From Telmatospirillum sp. J64-1 (GTDB lineage Bacteria; Pseudomonadota; Alphaproteobacteria; Rhodospirillales; Magnetospirillaceae), in the NCBI RefSeq assembly GCF_006980715.1, contig NZ_SBHN01000004.1:172126-236125 (forward strand): a stretch of DNA of 64,000 nt, written 5' to 3'. Shown here piece after piece: positions 24,991 through 33,518 of this stretch (positions are counted from its first letter, which is position 1; each line of letters begins with the position of its first letter). The translations under genes and the position numbers were made by a program. Under the pieces are notes generated by a model that saw nothing but the letters and a program-made list of their open reading frames with translations, was not told the DNA's origin and made no database searches.

Positions 24991-26462
24991 TGCCCCGCCT
25001 CAATGCTGCGCTGCTGCCGTCCCTGCCGGCCGAGGTCCAACGTCCCCTTTATGACCGCGACGCCCTGGAGACCGGCATCGTCCATATCGGCCTGGGCGCC
25101 TTTCACCGTGCCCATCAGGCGGTCTATACCGAAGACGCCCTGAACCGCGCCTTCGGTCCCTGGGGCATCTGCGGGGTTTCGCTGCGCAGTCCCGAGACCC
25201 GCGACGCCCTGGCCCTGCAGGACGGCCTCTATACCGTCGTCAGCCGCGGCGCCGACGGCGAAAGGCTGCGCGTGGTGGGCGCGGTCACGGAATGCCTCGT
25301 CGCCCCCGAAGCCCCGGATACCGTGCTGGAACGCTTGGCGCGGCCCGCCGTGCGGATCGTCACCATCACGGTCACCGAGAAGGGCTATTGTCACGAACCC
25401 GCCACCGGAAGCCTGGACGAGCGCCACCCCGACATCCTGCACGACCTCGCCCATCCCGACCGGCCCAGGACGCTGCCGGGCTTCCTGGTCGAGGCGCTGG
25501 ACCGCCGCCGCAAGGCAGGGCTGGACCCGTTCACGGTGCTGTCCTGCGACAACCTGCCCGGCAATGGCGACGTCGTCAGGAAGGTCCTGCACCGTTTCGC
25601 GGAAATACGCGATCCGGCCCTGGCCCGCTGGATCGGGGAAAGGCTGGCCTGCCCCAACAGCATGGTCGACCGCATCGTCCCCGCCACCACGCCCGAGGAC
25701 CGCAGCGCCGTCTCCCGCCGCCTCGGCGTCAGCGATGCCTGGCCGGTGGTGACCGAGGCCTTCAGCCAGTGGGTGGTCGAAGACCACTTCCCCACCGGGC
25801 GCCCGGCCTGGGAGAAGGAAGGCGTCCAGATGGTGCGGGATGTGCGCCCCTTCGAGATGATGAAGCTGCGGCTGCTCAATGCGAGCCATTCCTGCATCGC
25901 CTATCTCGGCTCTCTCGCCGGCTATGAAACCGTCGCCCGGACCATCGCCGATCCCGCCTTCGCCGGTTTCATCCGCAAATTGATGGACCAGGAAGTCACG
26001 CCCACCCTGGACCTGCCGGAAGGCTTCGACGTGGCGGCCTACAAGGATGCCCTGCTGGAACGCTTCGCCAATCCGGCCTTGAAGCACCGCACCCTACAGA
26101 TCGCCATGGACGGATCGCAGAAACTGCCGCAGCGGCTTCTCGGCACCATCGCCGAGCGCTTGCAGGCCGGTGCGCCCATCGACCGCCTGGCCCTTGGCGT
26201 CGCCGCCTGGATGCGTTTCGTCACCGGCCGCGACGAACAGGGTGCGCCGATCGAGATCCGCGACCCCTTGGCCGGGCGTCTGTCCGCCATCGTGGCGGAG
26301 ACGGGGCCTGAACCGGCACGCCTCGTCCCCGGGCTTCTGGAGATCACGGAAGTGTTCGGCAAGAACCTGCCCGCCAATCCCGCCTTCACCGGCACAGTCA
26401 CCCAAGCGCTCGAACGGCTTTATGCGAGGGGTGCGCAATCCTGCGTGGAAGAATTGGCCTGA
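24987..26462 (+). CDS. uxuB: Fructuronate reductase (mannitol dehydrogenase family)
   Basis: This 491-residue polyol dehydrogenase of the long-chain mannitol dehydrogenase family reduces D-fructuronate to D-mannonate with NADH. The N-terminal Rossmann motif is IVHIGLGAFHRAHQAVY. The catalytic region is MVDRIVPATTPED and PFEMMKLRLLNASHSCIAYLGSLAG, with the family lysine in MKLRLLN. The gene starts with ATGATG overlapping the uxaC stop (ATGA at 24987-24990). UxaB (tagaturonate reductase) is a near relative, but the presence of manD makes fructuronate the expected substrate. A perfect hairpin follows 27 bases after the stop. Confidence 0.92.
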   Translation: MMPRLNAALLPSLPAEVQRPLYDRDALETGIVHIGLGAFHRAHQAVYTEDALNRAFGPWGICGVSLRSPETRDALALQDGLYTVVSRGADGERLRVVGAVTECLVAPEAPDTVLERLARPAVRIVTITVTEKGYCHEPATGSLDERHPDILHDLAHPDRPRTLPGFLVEALDRRRKAGLDPFTVLSCDNLPGNGDVVRKVLHRFAEIRDPALARWIGERLACPNSMVDRIVPATTPEDRSAVSRRLGVSDAWPVVTEAFSQWVVEDHFPTGRPAWEKEGVQMVRDVRPFEMMKLRLLNASHSCIAYLGSLAGYETVARTIADPAFAGFIRKLMDQEVTPTLDLPEGFDVAAYKDALLERFANPALKHRTLQIAMDGSQKLPQRLLGTIAERLQAGAPIDRLALGVAAWMRFVTGRDEQGAPIEIRDPLAGRLSAIVAETGPEPARLVPGLLEITEVFGKNLPANPAFTGTVTQALERLYARGAQSCVEELA

Positions 26463-26488
26463 ACTCCCTCAAGAGTCCGCAAGGGCGA

Positions 26489-26514
26489 CAAGCAGAAACC
26501 GGCATTTCTGCTTG
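26489..26514 (+). terminator. Hairpin after the uronate operon
   Basis: CAAGCAGAAA, loop CCGGCA, TTTCTGCTTG is a perfect 10-base-pair stem 27 bases after the uxuB stop. There is no clean T tract behind it, so it may end transcription with Rho help or protect the 3' end. Confidence 0.5.
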
Positions 26515-26592
26515 CCGTTCGGCCTTTCCGGCAAATAACAATGTCATGAATTCTTAACGATCTGCCTGAAGGGCCGGCGCTATGATCCGGCC

Positions 26593-27678
26593 ATGAATCA
26601 CTCGCCATCCCTCGCCGGCAAAGGCATTTCCGTTGCCGGGATCAACAAGTATTTCGCGGGTTCGCCTGCCTTGCAGCAGGTGACGCTGGATATCGCCCAA
26701 GGCGAATTCGTCGCGCTGCTTGGGCCTTCGGGCTGCGGCAAGACCACCTTGCTGCGCATCCTTGCCGGCCTTGCCGCGCCGGAAACGGGGCGCGTGCTTT
26801 TCGGCGGCCAGACCATGGTCGACATGGCCAACCGCCATCTCGTCCCGGCCGAGAAACGCAATATCGGCATGGTCTTCCAGGATTACGCCCTGTGGCCGCA
26901 TATGCGCGTGCGCGAGAACGTGGCCTTTCCGCTGAAGGCCCGCGGCGTCCCGCGCAGCCAGCATGCCGAACTCGTCCAGGCCGCGCTGGACAAGGTCTCG
27001 CTCGGCACGCTGGGCGAACGCTTTCCCAACCAATTGAGCGGCGGACAGCAGCAGCGTGTGGCCCTGGCGCGGGCCATCGTCGCGCAGCCGCCCATCATCC
27101 TGTTCGACGAGCCCCTGTCCAACCTGGACGCCGGGCTGCGCGACACCCTGGGCCGCGACCTCGCCGCCCTGGTGCGCGAGTTGGGCATCACCGCCGTCTA
27201 CGTCACCCATGATCAAGCCGAAGCACTGAGCCTCGCCGACCGGATCGCCGTCATGCGGGCCGGGCGCATCATCCAGTGCGACCGCCCGGAAACCCTGTTC
27301 CACGACCCCGTCGATCCCTGGGTCGCCGGCTTCCTCAAGACCGGCAGCCTGATCGAAGGGCGGCTCGATGCCGGATATTTCGTCCCGGCGAGCGGCGGCC
27401 CGGCCGTCGAATTCGCCGACACCAGCCTGACCGGCGCCGTCACGCTGATGGTTCCGGGCGCGGCCGTGCGGTCCTCCTCCAACGAGGCCGATCTGCCGGT
27501 GACCGTCCAGGACATCCATTTCCGCGGCGACCGTTACGAGATTTCGGCACGCTGGGGCCAGTCCTCCCAGGCCCCGGTCCTTCAATTCTGGCATGACCGT
27601 CCGGCCGCACGCGGCGACATCCTGCCAGTGGCGCTCGACCGTCACCGGCTGCGACTCTTCCCGGCGGCAGCGGCCTGA
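26593..27678 (+). CDS. FbpC/PotA-like ABC importer ATP-binding protein
   Basis: This 361-residue ATPase has Walker A GPSGCGKTTLLR, Q-loop MVFQDYALWPHMRVRENV, signature LSGGQQQRVALARAI, Walker B IILFDEPLSNLD and switch VYVTHDQAEAL. A C-terminal TOBE-like regulatory domain follows from about residue 250. It heads a three-gene unit ATPase - binding protein - permease on the plus strand, directly after the uronate operon. The family covers ferric iron, thiamine, 2-aminoethylphosphonate and hexose-phosphate importers. I see no Fur-box-like sequence in the 130 bases upstream, so iron is not favoured over the others. Confidence 0.9.
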   Translation: MNHSPSLAGKGISVAGINKYFAGSPALQQVTLDIAQGEFVALLGPSGCGKTTLLRILAGLAAPETGRVLFGGQTMVDMANRHLVPAEKRNIGMVFQDYALWPHMRVRENVAFPLKARGVPRSQHAELVQAALDKVSLGTLGERFPNQLSGGQQQRVALARAIVAQPPIILFDEPLSNLDAGLRDTLGRDLAALVRELGITAVYVTHDQAEALSLADRIAVMRAGRIIQCDRPETLFHDPVDPWVAGFLKTGSLIEGRLDAGYFVPASGGPAVEFADTSLTGAVTLMVPGAAVRSSSNEADLPVTVQDIHFRGDRYEISARWGQSSQAPVLQFWHDRPAARGDILPVALDRHRLRLFPAAAA

Positions 27679-27706
27679 GCTTTTCCTCCAAGGAGCAAGT
27701 AAGACG

Positions 27707-28678
27707 ATGCGCAAGACCTTCCGCTTGGGTTTGGCGGCCATTGGCATGGCCGTCGGCCTGTCCGCCGCGGCTTCGGCCCAGGAACTGACCCTCTACACCG
27801 CCGGTCCCGCCGATCTGGCCGACCGCCTGGCCAAAGGCTTCGAAGCCAGCACCGGCACCAAGGTGAACGTTTTCCAGGCCACCACCGGTAAGGTGATGGC
27901 CCGCCTCGAGGCCGAACGCGCCAACCCGCAGGCGGACGTGGTCATCTCCGCCGCCTGGCAATCGGCCCTGGAGCTGAAGGAACGCGGCGACCTGCTGGAA
28001 TATGTCTCGCCCAATGCCCAGACCGTTCCGGATTCGTTGAAGGATAGCCATTACGTCGCCCAAGGCGCCGCCGCCCTGGCCATCGTCTGGAACAGCAAGA
28101 GCGGCAAGCCCCGCCCGAGCGACTGGAGCGACCTCGCCGCCCCCGACTACAAGGATGCGGTGACCATGCCCGACCCGGCCGCTTCGGGTGCTGCCTATGG
28201 CCTGGTCTCGGCCCTCGTCACCACCCAGGCCGATGCCGCCTGGAAGACCTTCGGCGGGCTGAAGGACAACGGCATGGTGATCGCCGGTGCCAATGCCCAG
28301 GCGCTGAACCCGGTGCTGCAAGGCGCCAAGGCCGCCGTCATGGGTGCCGTGGACTACATCGCCCTGGCCGCCAAGGAAAAGGGCGAGTCCATCGACGTCA
28401 TCTATCCGGCCTCGGGCACGGTGCTGGAAGCCCGCCCGGCCATGATCCTGAAGTCCACCCGTTCTCCCGACCTGGCGAAGCAGTTCATCGACTACATGCT
28501 GTCGGAAGAAGGCCAGGCCATGGTCGCCGATACCTACATGCTGCCCGCCCGCGCCGATGTCGCCGCCAAGCGTCCCGGCTGGAGCGAGCTGACCGTTCTG
28601 GAAGTGGACCATAACGAAGCCCCGGCCAAGCGCCAGGAGTTGCTGACCCGCTTCAAGACGGCCGTGGGCGCCCAGTAA
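27707..28678 (+). CDS. FbpA-like ABC substrate-binding protein
   Basis: This 323-residue periplasmic binding protein has a signal peptide at residues 1-25 (LGLAAIGMAVGLSAAASAQ). The mature start ELTLYTAGPADLADRLAKGFEASTGTKVNVFQATTGKVMARLEAE is typical of the FbpA/AfuA cluster, followed by PQADVVISAAWQSALELKERGDL and PSDWSDLAAPDYKDAVTMPDP. The tyrosine pair that binds iron in FbpA is not obvious. Starting at ATG 27707 gives a good AAGGAG site. Its TAA overlaps the permease ATG (TAATG). The ligand remains undetermined. Confidence 0.9.
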   Translation: MRKTFRLGLAAIGMAVGLSAAASAQELTLYTAGPADLADRLAKGFEASTGTKVNVFQATTGKVMARLEAERANPQADVVISAAWQSALELKERGDLLEYVSPNAQTVPDSLKDSHYVAQGAAALAIVWNSKSGKPRPSDWSDLAAPDYKDAVTMPDPAASGAAYGLVSALVTTQADAAWKTFGGLKDNGMVIAGANAQALNPVLQGAKAAVMGAVDYIALAAKEKGESIDVIYPASGTVLEARPAMILKSTRSPDLAKQFIDYMLSEEGQAMVADTYMLPARADVAAKRPGWSELTVLEVDHNEAPAKRQELLTRFKTAVGAQ

Positions 28679-30348
28679 TGGAACGGCAAGGTGGCGGCCT
28701 GATCCTGGGCCTTTCCCTCTCCGCCTTGGCGCTGGTCGTCGCCTTGCCGATGCTGTTCGTCTTTCTGCAGGCGCTGTTCCCTTACCTGACGGAAGGGTCC
28801 TTCCGCGATCCTTTCGGCAGCATCACCCGCACCCTGTCGGAACCGCGCCTGCCCGGCCTTCTCGGCAATACCATCCTGCTCGGTATCTCGGTGGCGTTGT
28901 GCAGCCTCGTCATCGCCCTGCCGCTGGCGGTGCTGCGCGGCCTGACCAAGCTGCCCGCGGCTCCGCTGTGGGACCTGCTGCTGCTCATTCCCTTCATGGT
29001 GCCGCCCTATGTCGGCGCCTTTTCCTGGATCCTGACCCTGCAGCCGGGCGGATTCTCGACGCAATTGCTGGGCATCGACGGCGGCAGCCTGATCTTTTCC
29101 TTCACCGGCATCGTGCTGGTGATGAGCCTGCATCTGTTCCCCGTCGTCTATTTCGCCCTGTCCCGCACCATGGCGACGGTGGGCGGACGGTTCGCCTCGG
29201 TGGCGCGGGTCTGCGGGGCCTCTCCGCTCCGCGCCTTCCTGACCGTGACCCTGCCGCTGTCGACGCCCGGCCTGGCGGCCAGCCTGCTGCTCGTCTTCGC
29301 CCTCAGCATCGAGGAATTCGGCACGCCCGCCACCCTGGGTGCCCATGCCGGTTTCCATGTCCTGGTGACGGCGATCCATCTGCGCTTCACCGACTGGCCC
29401 ATCGACCTGCCGGGCGCCGCCGTGCTGTCCATGCTGCTGGTGGTGCTGGCCCTCGGCGCCTTCCTGCTGCAGCACTGGATCATCACCCGCCGCACCTATG
29501 TCTCGGTCGCGGGCAAGTCGGCACGGGATGAGGCCGCGCCGCTGGGCCCCTGGCGCCTGCCGGCCGTGGCGCTGTTCTCGGCGGTGTCCCTGGTCGCGGT
29601 GGTGATTCCGGTCGGCGCGGTGATCCTGTCCGCCCTCAGCCGCACCCTGTCGGGCGGGCTGTCCCCCGACAATCTGGGGCTGGAGAATTTCGCCGCCATC
29701 TTCGCCAATCGGGGCGGCGCGCTGGATGCCTTGCGGACCAGCCTGTCCCTAGCCGTCGGCGCGGCCCTCTGCGCCGGACTGCTGGGCACGCTGACGGCCT
29801 TCATCACGGTGCGTTCCACCCTGCCCGGCCGCCGGATGATGGATTTCCTGTCCCTGCTGCCCAACGCCCTGCCGGGCATGGTCGTCGCCGTCGGCCTGAT
29901 CCTGGCCTGGAACCGGGAATGGTGGCCGGTGCCCATCTACAACAGCATGGCGATCCTGCTGCTGGCCTATGTCTGCCTGCTGCTGCCCTATCCCGTGCGC
30001 TATGTCGGAGCTGGCCTGCGCCAGATCGGCGAGAGCCTGGACGCCGCCGCCCGCGTCAGCGGCGCCGGTTTCGGCATGACCCTGCGGCGCATCCTGGTGC
30101 CGCTGATCGCGCCGAACTTGATGGTCTCGATGCTGCTGGTCTTCGCCATCGCCTCGCGCGAGCTGGTCTCCTCGATCATGCTGGCCCCGCCGGGCGTCAG
30201 CACCGTGGCGACCTTCGTCTTCGGCCAGTTCGAACAGGGATCGCCCGGCCTGGGCATGGCCATGAGCGTGATCGCCATCTTCAGCTCCACCGCCCTGCTG
30301 GTGGCGCTGAACCAGATGCAAAGGCGGGTTTCCGTCTCGGCCGACTGA
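28678..30348 (+). CDS. FbpB-like ABC importer permease with two fused transmembrane halves
   Basis: The 556-residue inner-membrane permease is built as two MetI-type halves (about residues 1-270 and 285-556) with about 12 helices. Each half has a coupling loop: ASVARVCGASPLRAFLTVTLPLSTPG and DAAARVSGAGFGMTLRRILVPLIAPN. Such double permeases work as one polypeptide with an ATPase dimer in FbpABC-type importers. It starts inside the stop of the binding-protein gene (TAATG), so it is certainly cotranscribed. It converges on the minus-strand UgpE-like gene, with a 15-base-pair hairpin between. Confidence 0.93.
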   Translation: MERQGGGLILGLSLSALALVVALPMLFVFLQALFPYLTEGSFRDPFGSITRTLSEPRLPGLLGNTILLGISVALCSLVIALPLAVLRGLTKLPAAPLWDLLLLIPFMVPPYVGAFSWILTLQPGGFSTQLLGIDGGSLIFSFTGIVLVMSLHLFPVVYFALSRTMATVGGRFASVARVCGASPLRAFLTVTLPLSTPGLAASLLLVFALSIEEFGTPATLGAHAGFHVLVTAIHLRFTDWPIDLPGAAVLSMLLVVLALGAFLLQHWIITRRTYVSVAGKSARDEAAPLGPWRLPAVALFSAVSLVAVVIPVGAVILSALSRTLSGGLSPDNLGLENFAAIFANRGGALDALRTSLSLAVGAALCAGLLGTLTAFITVRSTLPGRRMMDFLSLLPNALPGMVVAVGLILAWNREWWPVPIYNSMAILLLAYVCLLLPYPVRYVGAGLRQIGESLDAAARVSGAGFGMTLRRILVPLIAPNLMVSMLLVFAIASRELVSSIMLAPPGVSTVATFVFGQFEQGSPGLGMAMSVIAIFSSTALLVALNQMQRRVSVSAD

Positions 30349-30372
30349 GCCGTCCCGCCCTCTCGAAACGCA

Positions 30373-30406
30373 ATGGCCCCCAGCGTCCGGTGACGCTGGG
30401 GGCCAT
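30373..30406. terminator. Bidirectional hairpin between convergent transport operons
   Basis: ATGGCCCCCAGCGTC (30373-30387), loop CGGT, GACGCTGGGGGCCAT (30392-30406) is a perfect 15-base-pair stem. It lies midway between stops at 30348 (plus) and 30433 (minus), and so serves both operons. T tracts are short (CTCATT on plus). Confidence 0.8.
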
Positions 30407-30432
30407 CTCATTCAGGACGGAAAGAGGTCGGT

Positions 30433-31251
30433 CTACTTCAGTCCCGCATGCATGAAGGACTGGACGAACTGCCGCTGGAAGATCAGGAAGGCCAGAAGCA
30501 GGGGCGCTACCGCCATCAACGTCCCCGCCGAGATCATCGACCAGTCCACGCCGGATTCCGGGGCGCCGAAAATGGCAAGGCCGACAGTCAGGGGGCGGGT
30601 TTCGACGGAATTGGTGATGATCAGCGGCCAGAGGAAGTTGTTCCAGTGATGGCTGACCGAGACGAGGCCGAAGGCGACATAGGTGGGCTTGGACAGCGGC
30701 ACATAGACGCGCCACAACACACCCAGCCGACCGCAGCCTTCGATCCGGGCCGCCTCTTCCAACTCGCGCGGGATGGTCTTGAAGGTCTGGCGCAGAAGGA
30801 AGATGGCGAAGGCGCTGGCCATGTAGGGCAGACCGATGCCGAGGATGGAATCGACCAGGCCGAGCCGGGCCATGGTGCCGTAATTCTCGACGATCAGGAT
30901 TTCCGGCACGATCATCAGCTGCACCAGGACCAGCAGAAAGGCGATCTCGCGCCCCGGGAATTCGAAACGGGCGAAGGCATAGGCCGCCAGGGTGCACAAC
31001 ACCAGCTGCGCCGCCAGGATGGACGTGACCAGGATGAAGGTGTTCAGGAAATAGCGCGCGAAGGGCGCGAAATCCCAGGCGCGGACGAAATTGTCCAGGG
31101 TCAGCGGCGCCGTCAGGACGAAGCGTACGGCATATTCCGAAGGGTGGAAGGCGGCCCAGAAAGCATAAAGCAGGGGCGCGATCCACAGCAGCGCCAGAAG
31201 CCAGGCGCCCGTGGTCTCGACGGCACGGAAAAAGCGCTCGGAAGCGTTCAT
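30433..31251 (-). CDS. UgpE-like carbohydrate/glycerol-phosphate ABC permease
   Basis: This 272-residue CUT1-family permease has six membrane helices and the coupling loop EEAARIEGCGRLGVLWRVYVPLSKPTYVAF (about residues 165-195). The end is SFMHAGLK, as in UgpE-type proteins. It starts four bases inside the end of the UgpA-like gene (ATGA overlap), and is the last gene of the long minus-strand array that begins at 39492. It would pair with the UgpA-like subunit to form the channel for the UgpB-like binding protein. Confidence 0.92.
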   Translation of the reverse strand: MNASERFFRAVETTGAWLLALLWIAPLLYAFWAAFHPSEYAVRFVLTAPLTLDNFVRAWDFAPFARYFLNTFILVTSILAAQLVLCTLAAYAFARFEFPGREIAFLLVLVQLMIVPEILIVENYGTMARLGLVDSILGIGLPYMASAFAIFLLRQTFKTIPRELEEAARIEGCGRLGVLWRVYVPLSKPTYVAFGLVSVSHHWNNFLWPLIITNSVETRPLTVGLAIFGAPESGVDWSMISAGTLMAVAPLLLAFLIFQRQFVQSFMHAGLK

Positions 31252-32126
31252 CGGTAATGCACCCGCTTGTCCAGGATCAGGAATTGCCCCGCCGCCAGCA
31301 GGGCCAGGACCGCCAGCAGGACCGCCGTCAGGGTCGCGGCGTAAGGAGTGTCGAAGAACGAGAAGGCGTTCTCGTAGATGTAATAGAGCAGCAGGCTGCT
31401 GGCATTGTTGGGGCCGCCCTTAGTCAGGATGAACAGGTGGTCCACCAGCTTGAAGGAATTGAGCACCGCATTGACCAGGACGAACAAGGTGGTCGGCATC
31501 AGCAGCGGCAGCAGCACGCGGCGCAGATAGGTGAAGCGCCCGGCGCCTTCCAGCATCGCCGCCTCCTTCAGTTCCGGCGGAATCGCCTGCAAGGCGGCCA
31601 GATAGAAGATCATGAAGAAGCCGGCTTCCTTCCACACCGTCATCACGATCAGGCTGGGCAGCACGGTGGCGCTATCCCCCAGCCAGTTCCGCCCGGGCAG
31701 GCCGAACAGACCCAGCACTTGGTCGATCAGGCCGATGCCGGGCGTGTAGAAGAACAGCCAGATATTCGCCACGGCGACCATCGGCAGGATGGTTGGCGTG
31801 AAATAGGCTAGGCGCAGGAAGCCCCGGCCCGCCAGCTTGCCGTTGACCCACAAGGCCATGACCAGCGCCAGACCGATGGAGGCGGGAATGGTTCCCAGGG
31901 CGAAGATCAGGTTGTTGACCGCCACCTGCCAGAACACCGGGTCGTCCAGCAGCATGGCGTAATTGTCCAGCCCCACGAAACGCGCGGGACGGGTGGCCGT
32001 GGACTTGGAAAAGGTGCTGTCGACCAGCGTGCGGATGGTGGGGTAATGGGTAAAGGCGACCAGCAGCACCGCCGCTGGCAGCAGCAGCAGCCAACCATAG
32101 ACTTGGTTGAGCCTGGAAGAGGTCAT
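31248..32126 (-). CDS. UgpA-like carbohydrate/glycerol-phosphate ABC permease
   Basis: This 292-residue CUT1-family permease has six helices and the coupling loop KEAAMLEGAGRFTYLRRVLLPLLMPTTLFV. It starts with MTSSRLNQVYGWLLLLPAAVLLVAFTHYPTIRTLVDSTF, the usual N-terminus of the family; ATG at 32126 follows CAAGGTTTCGCGA. A strong 11-base-pair hairpin lies between the binding-protein stop and this start, with the ribosome site just beyond it. It forms the channel with the next gene. Confidence 0.92.
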   Translation of the reverse strand: MTSSRLNQVYGWLLLLPAAVLLVAFTHYPTIRTLVDSTFSKSTATRPARFVGLDNYAMLLDDPVFWQVAVNNLIFALGTIPASIGLALVMALWVNGKLAGRGFLRLAYFTPTILPMVAVANIWLFFYTPGIGLIDQVLGLFGLPGRNWLGDSATVLPSLIVMTVWKEAGFFMIFYLAALQAIPPELKEAAMLEGAGRFTYLRRVLLPLLMPTTLFVLVNAVLNSFKLVDHLFILTKGGPNNASSLLLYYIYENAFSFFDTPYAATLTAVLLAVLALLAAGQFLILDKRVHYR

Positions 32127-32146
32127 TCGCGAAACCTTGAAAGACA

Positions 32147-32173
32147 ACGGGCGGGCCCGAAAGGCCCGCCCGT
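32147..32173 (-). other. Intercistronic hairpin after the UgpB-like gene
   Basis: ACGGGCGGGCC, a 5-base loop, GGCCCGCCCGT form a perfect 11-base-pair GC-rich stem. It lies 10 bases after the binding-protein stop and 21 bases before the permease start. It has no T tract (TGTCTTTC follows). It probably blocks 3' exonucleases or partly terminates, raising the amount of binding protein over permease. Confidence 0.75.
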
Positions 32174-32182
32174 CCGGCATGA

Positions 32183-33469
32183 TCAGCGATAGGAACGCAG
32201 CAGGCGGTCGGCCTGGGCCTGGGCTTCTTCCAGGGCGGCCTTGGGCTGCTTGGAACCGGTCAGCACGGCCTGGATGGCATCATCCAGCAGCTTGCGCACG
32301 CGGCCGGTCTCGTAGGTGGACAATTCGGCGGTGGCGAATTGCAGCTGGTCGCGGGCCACGGCGGCCGGCGGGAACTCCTTGACATAGGCCTTCAGGGCTT
32401 CGGTCTCGTAGGAGGCCGGGCTGACGCCCATATAGCCGGTTTCGATGCTCCACTTGGCGGCACGTTCCGGCGCGGTCATGAACTTGATCAGCTGCATGGC
32501 CGCCTTGCGCTCTTCGGGCGTGGTGTTCTTGAAGATGTAGAAGTTGCCGCCGCCCGTCGGCGAGCCCGGCTCCTTGTTGCCCGGCAGCATGGCGACACCG
32601 AAATCGAAGGAGGCGTCATTCTTCACGGCGGTCAGGTTGCCGGTGGAATGCCACATCATGGCCGTCTTGCCTTCCAGGAAGTTCTGGCGCAGCGTACCCC
32701 ATTCGATGGTGCCTTGCGGCATGACCTTGTGCGTCACGGCCAGGTCGCGCCAGAACTGCAGCGCCTCGACCACGCCGGGATTGGAATAATAGACCTGCTT
32801 GCCGTCACGGCTCATCAGCACTTCGCCGTTCTGCTTGGCCAGGGCGCCGAACATCCAGTAGGCGTAACCGGTCGAAGGAATCATCACCCCCCAGCGCGAG
32901 CCGTCGGGCTTGGTCAGCTTCTTGCCCATCTCGACCATCTCGTCCCAGTTCTGCGGCGGACGTTCGGGATCCAGGCCGACCTCGCGGAAGGCATCCTTGT
33001 TGTAGTACATGACGATGGTCGAGCGCTGGAACGGGATGCCCCAGGTCTTGCCATCGATCACGCCGTTTTCCATCAGGCCCGGATAGAAGGAGGCCAGCCA
33101 GGCCTTGTCCTCGTCGGTCTCGACCACGTCGTCGAAGGGCAGGATGGCGTCCTGTTCCATCAGCTCGTAAGCATCGATGGAGAACAGCACCGACAATTGC
33201 GCGGCCTGGCCGGACTTCAGCGCCGCCAGCGCCTTGATGCGGGTGTCGTCATAATTGCCCGCATAGATGGCGTTGACCTTGACGCCGGGATTTTCCTTCT
33301 GGAATTCGCCCACCATGTCGTCGATGACCTTGGTCAGCGGACCGCCCACCGAGATCGGATAATACATGGTCAATTCCACGTCCTTGGCCATCGCCGGGAC
33401 GGACATGACGCTGCCGCACAAGGCGGCGACCGCCGCAGCCCGGGCAGCCTTCCTCAAACCGATGAACAT
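32183..33469 (-). CDS. UgpB-like ABC substrate-binding protein
   Basis: This 428-residue periplasmic protein has a signal peptide (residues 1-28, AVAALCGSVMSVPAMA). It aligns by eye with the glycerol-3-phosphate binding protein UgpB: GKTWGIPFQRSTIVMYYNKDAFREVGLDPERPPQNWDEM, TAMMWHSTGNLTAVKND, ERAAKWSIETGYMGVSPASYE and GRVRKLLDDAIQAVLTGSKQPKAALEEA. UgpB in E. coli binds glycerol-3-phosphate and glycerophosphodiesters. ATG at 33469 follows GGAGACTAAAA and places the signal peptide at the start. Its neighbours are an ATPase upstream and two permeases downstream, so the importer is complete. Confidence 0.9.
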   Translation of the reverse strand: MFIGLRKAARAAAVAALCGSVMSVPAMAKDVELTMYYPISVGGPLTKVIDDMVGEFQKENPGVKVNAIYAGNYDDTRIKALAALKSGQAAQLSVLFSIDAYELMEQDAILPFDDVVETDEDKAWLASFYPGLMENGVIDGKTWGIPFQRSTIVMYYNKDAFREVGLDPERPPQNWDEMVEMGKKLTKPDGSRWGVMIPSTGYAYWMFGALAKQNGEVLMSRDGKQVYYSNPGVVEALQFWRDLAVTHKVMPQGTIEWGTLRQNFLEGKTAMMWHSTGNLTAVKNDASFDFGVAMLPGNKEPGSPTGGGNFYIFKNTTPEERKAAMQLIKFMTAPERAAKWSIETGYMGVSPASYETEALKAYVKEFPPAAVARDQLQFATAELSTYETGRVRKLLDDAIQAVLTGSKQPKAALEEAQAQADRLLRSYR

Positions 33470-33518
33470 TTTTAGTCTCCGATAGGCTTCTTGGTAGGGG
33501 ATTCGGCGTGACCGCCCT

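Noticed and set aside
26463..26592. Searched for a Fur box before the FbpABC-like genes
   Set aside because: The AT-rich sequence around 26536-26560 lacks the GATAAT repeat pattern; no iron regulation can be claimed.
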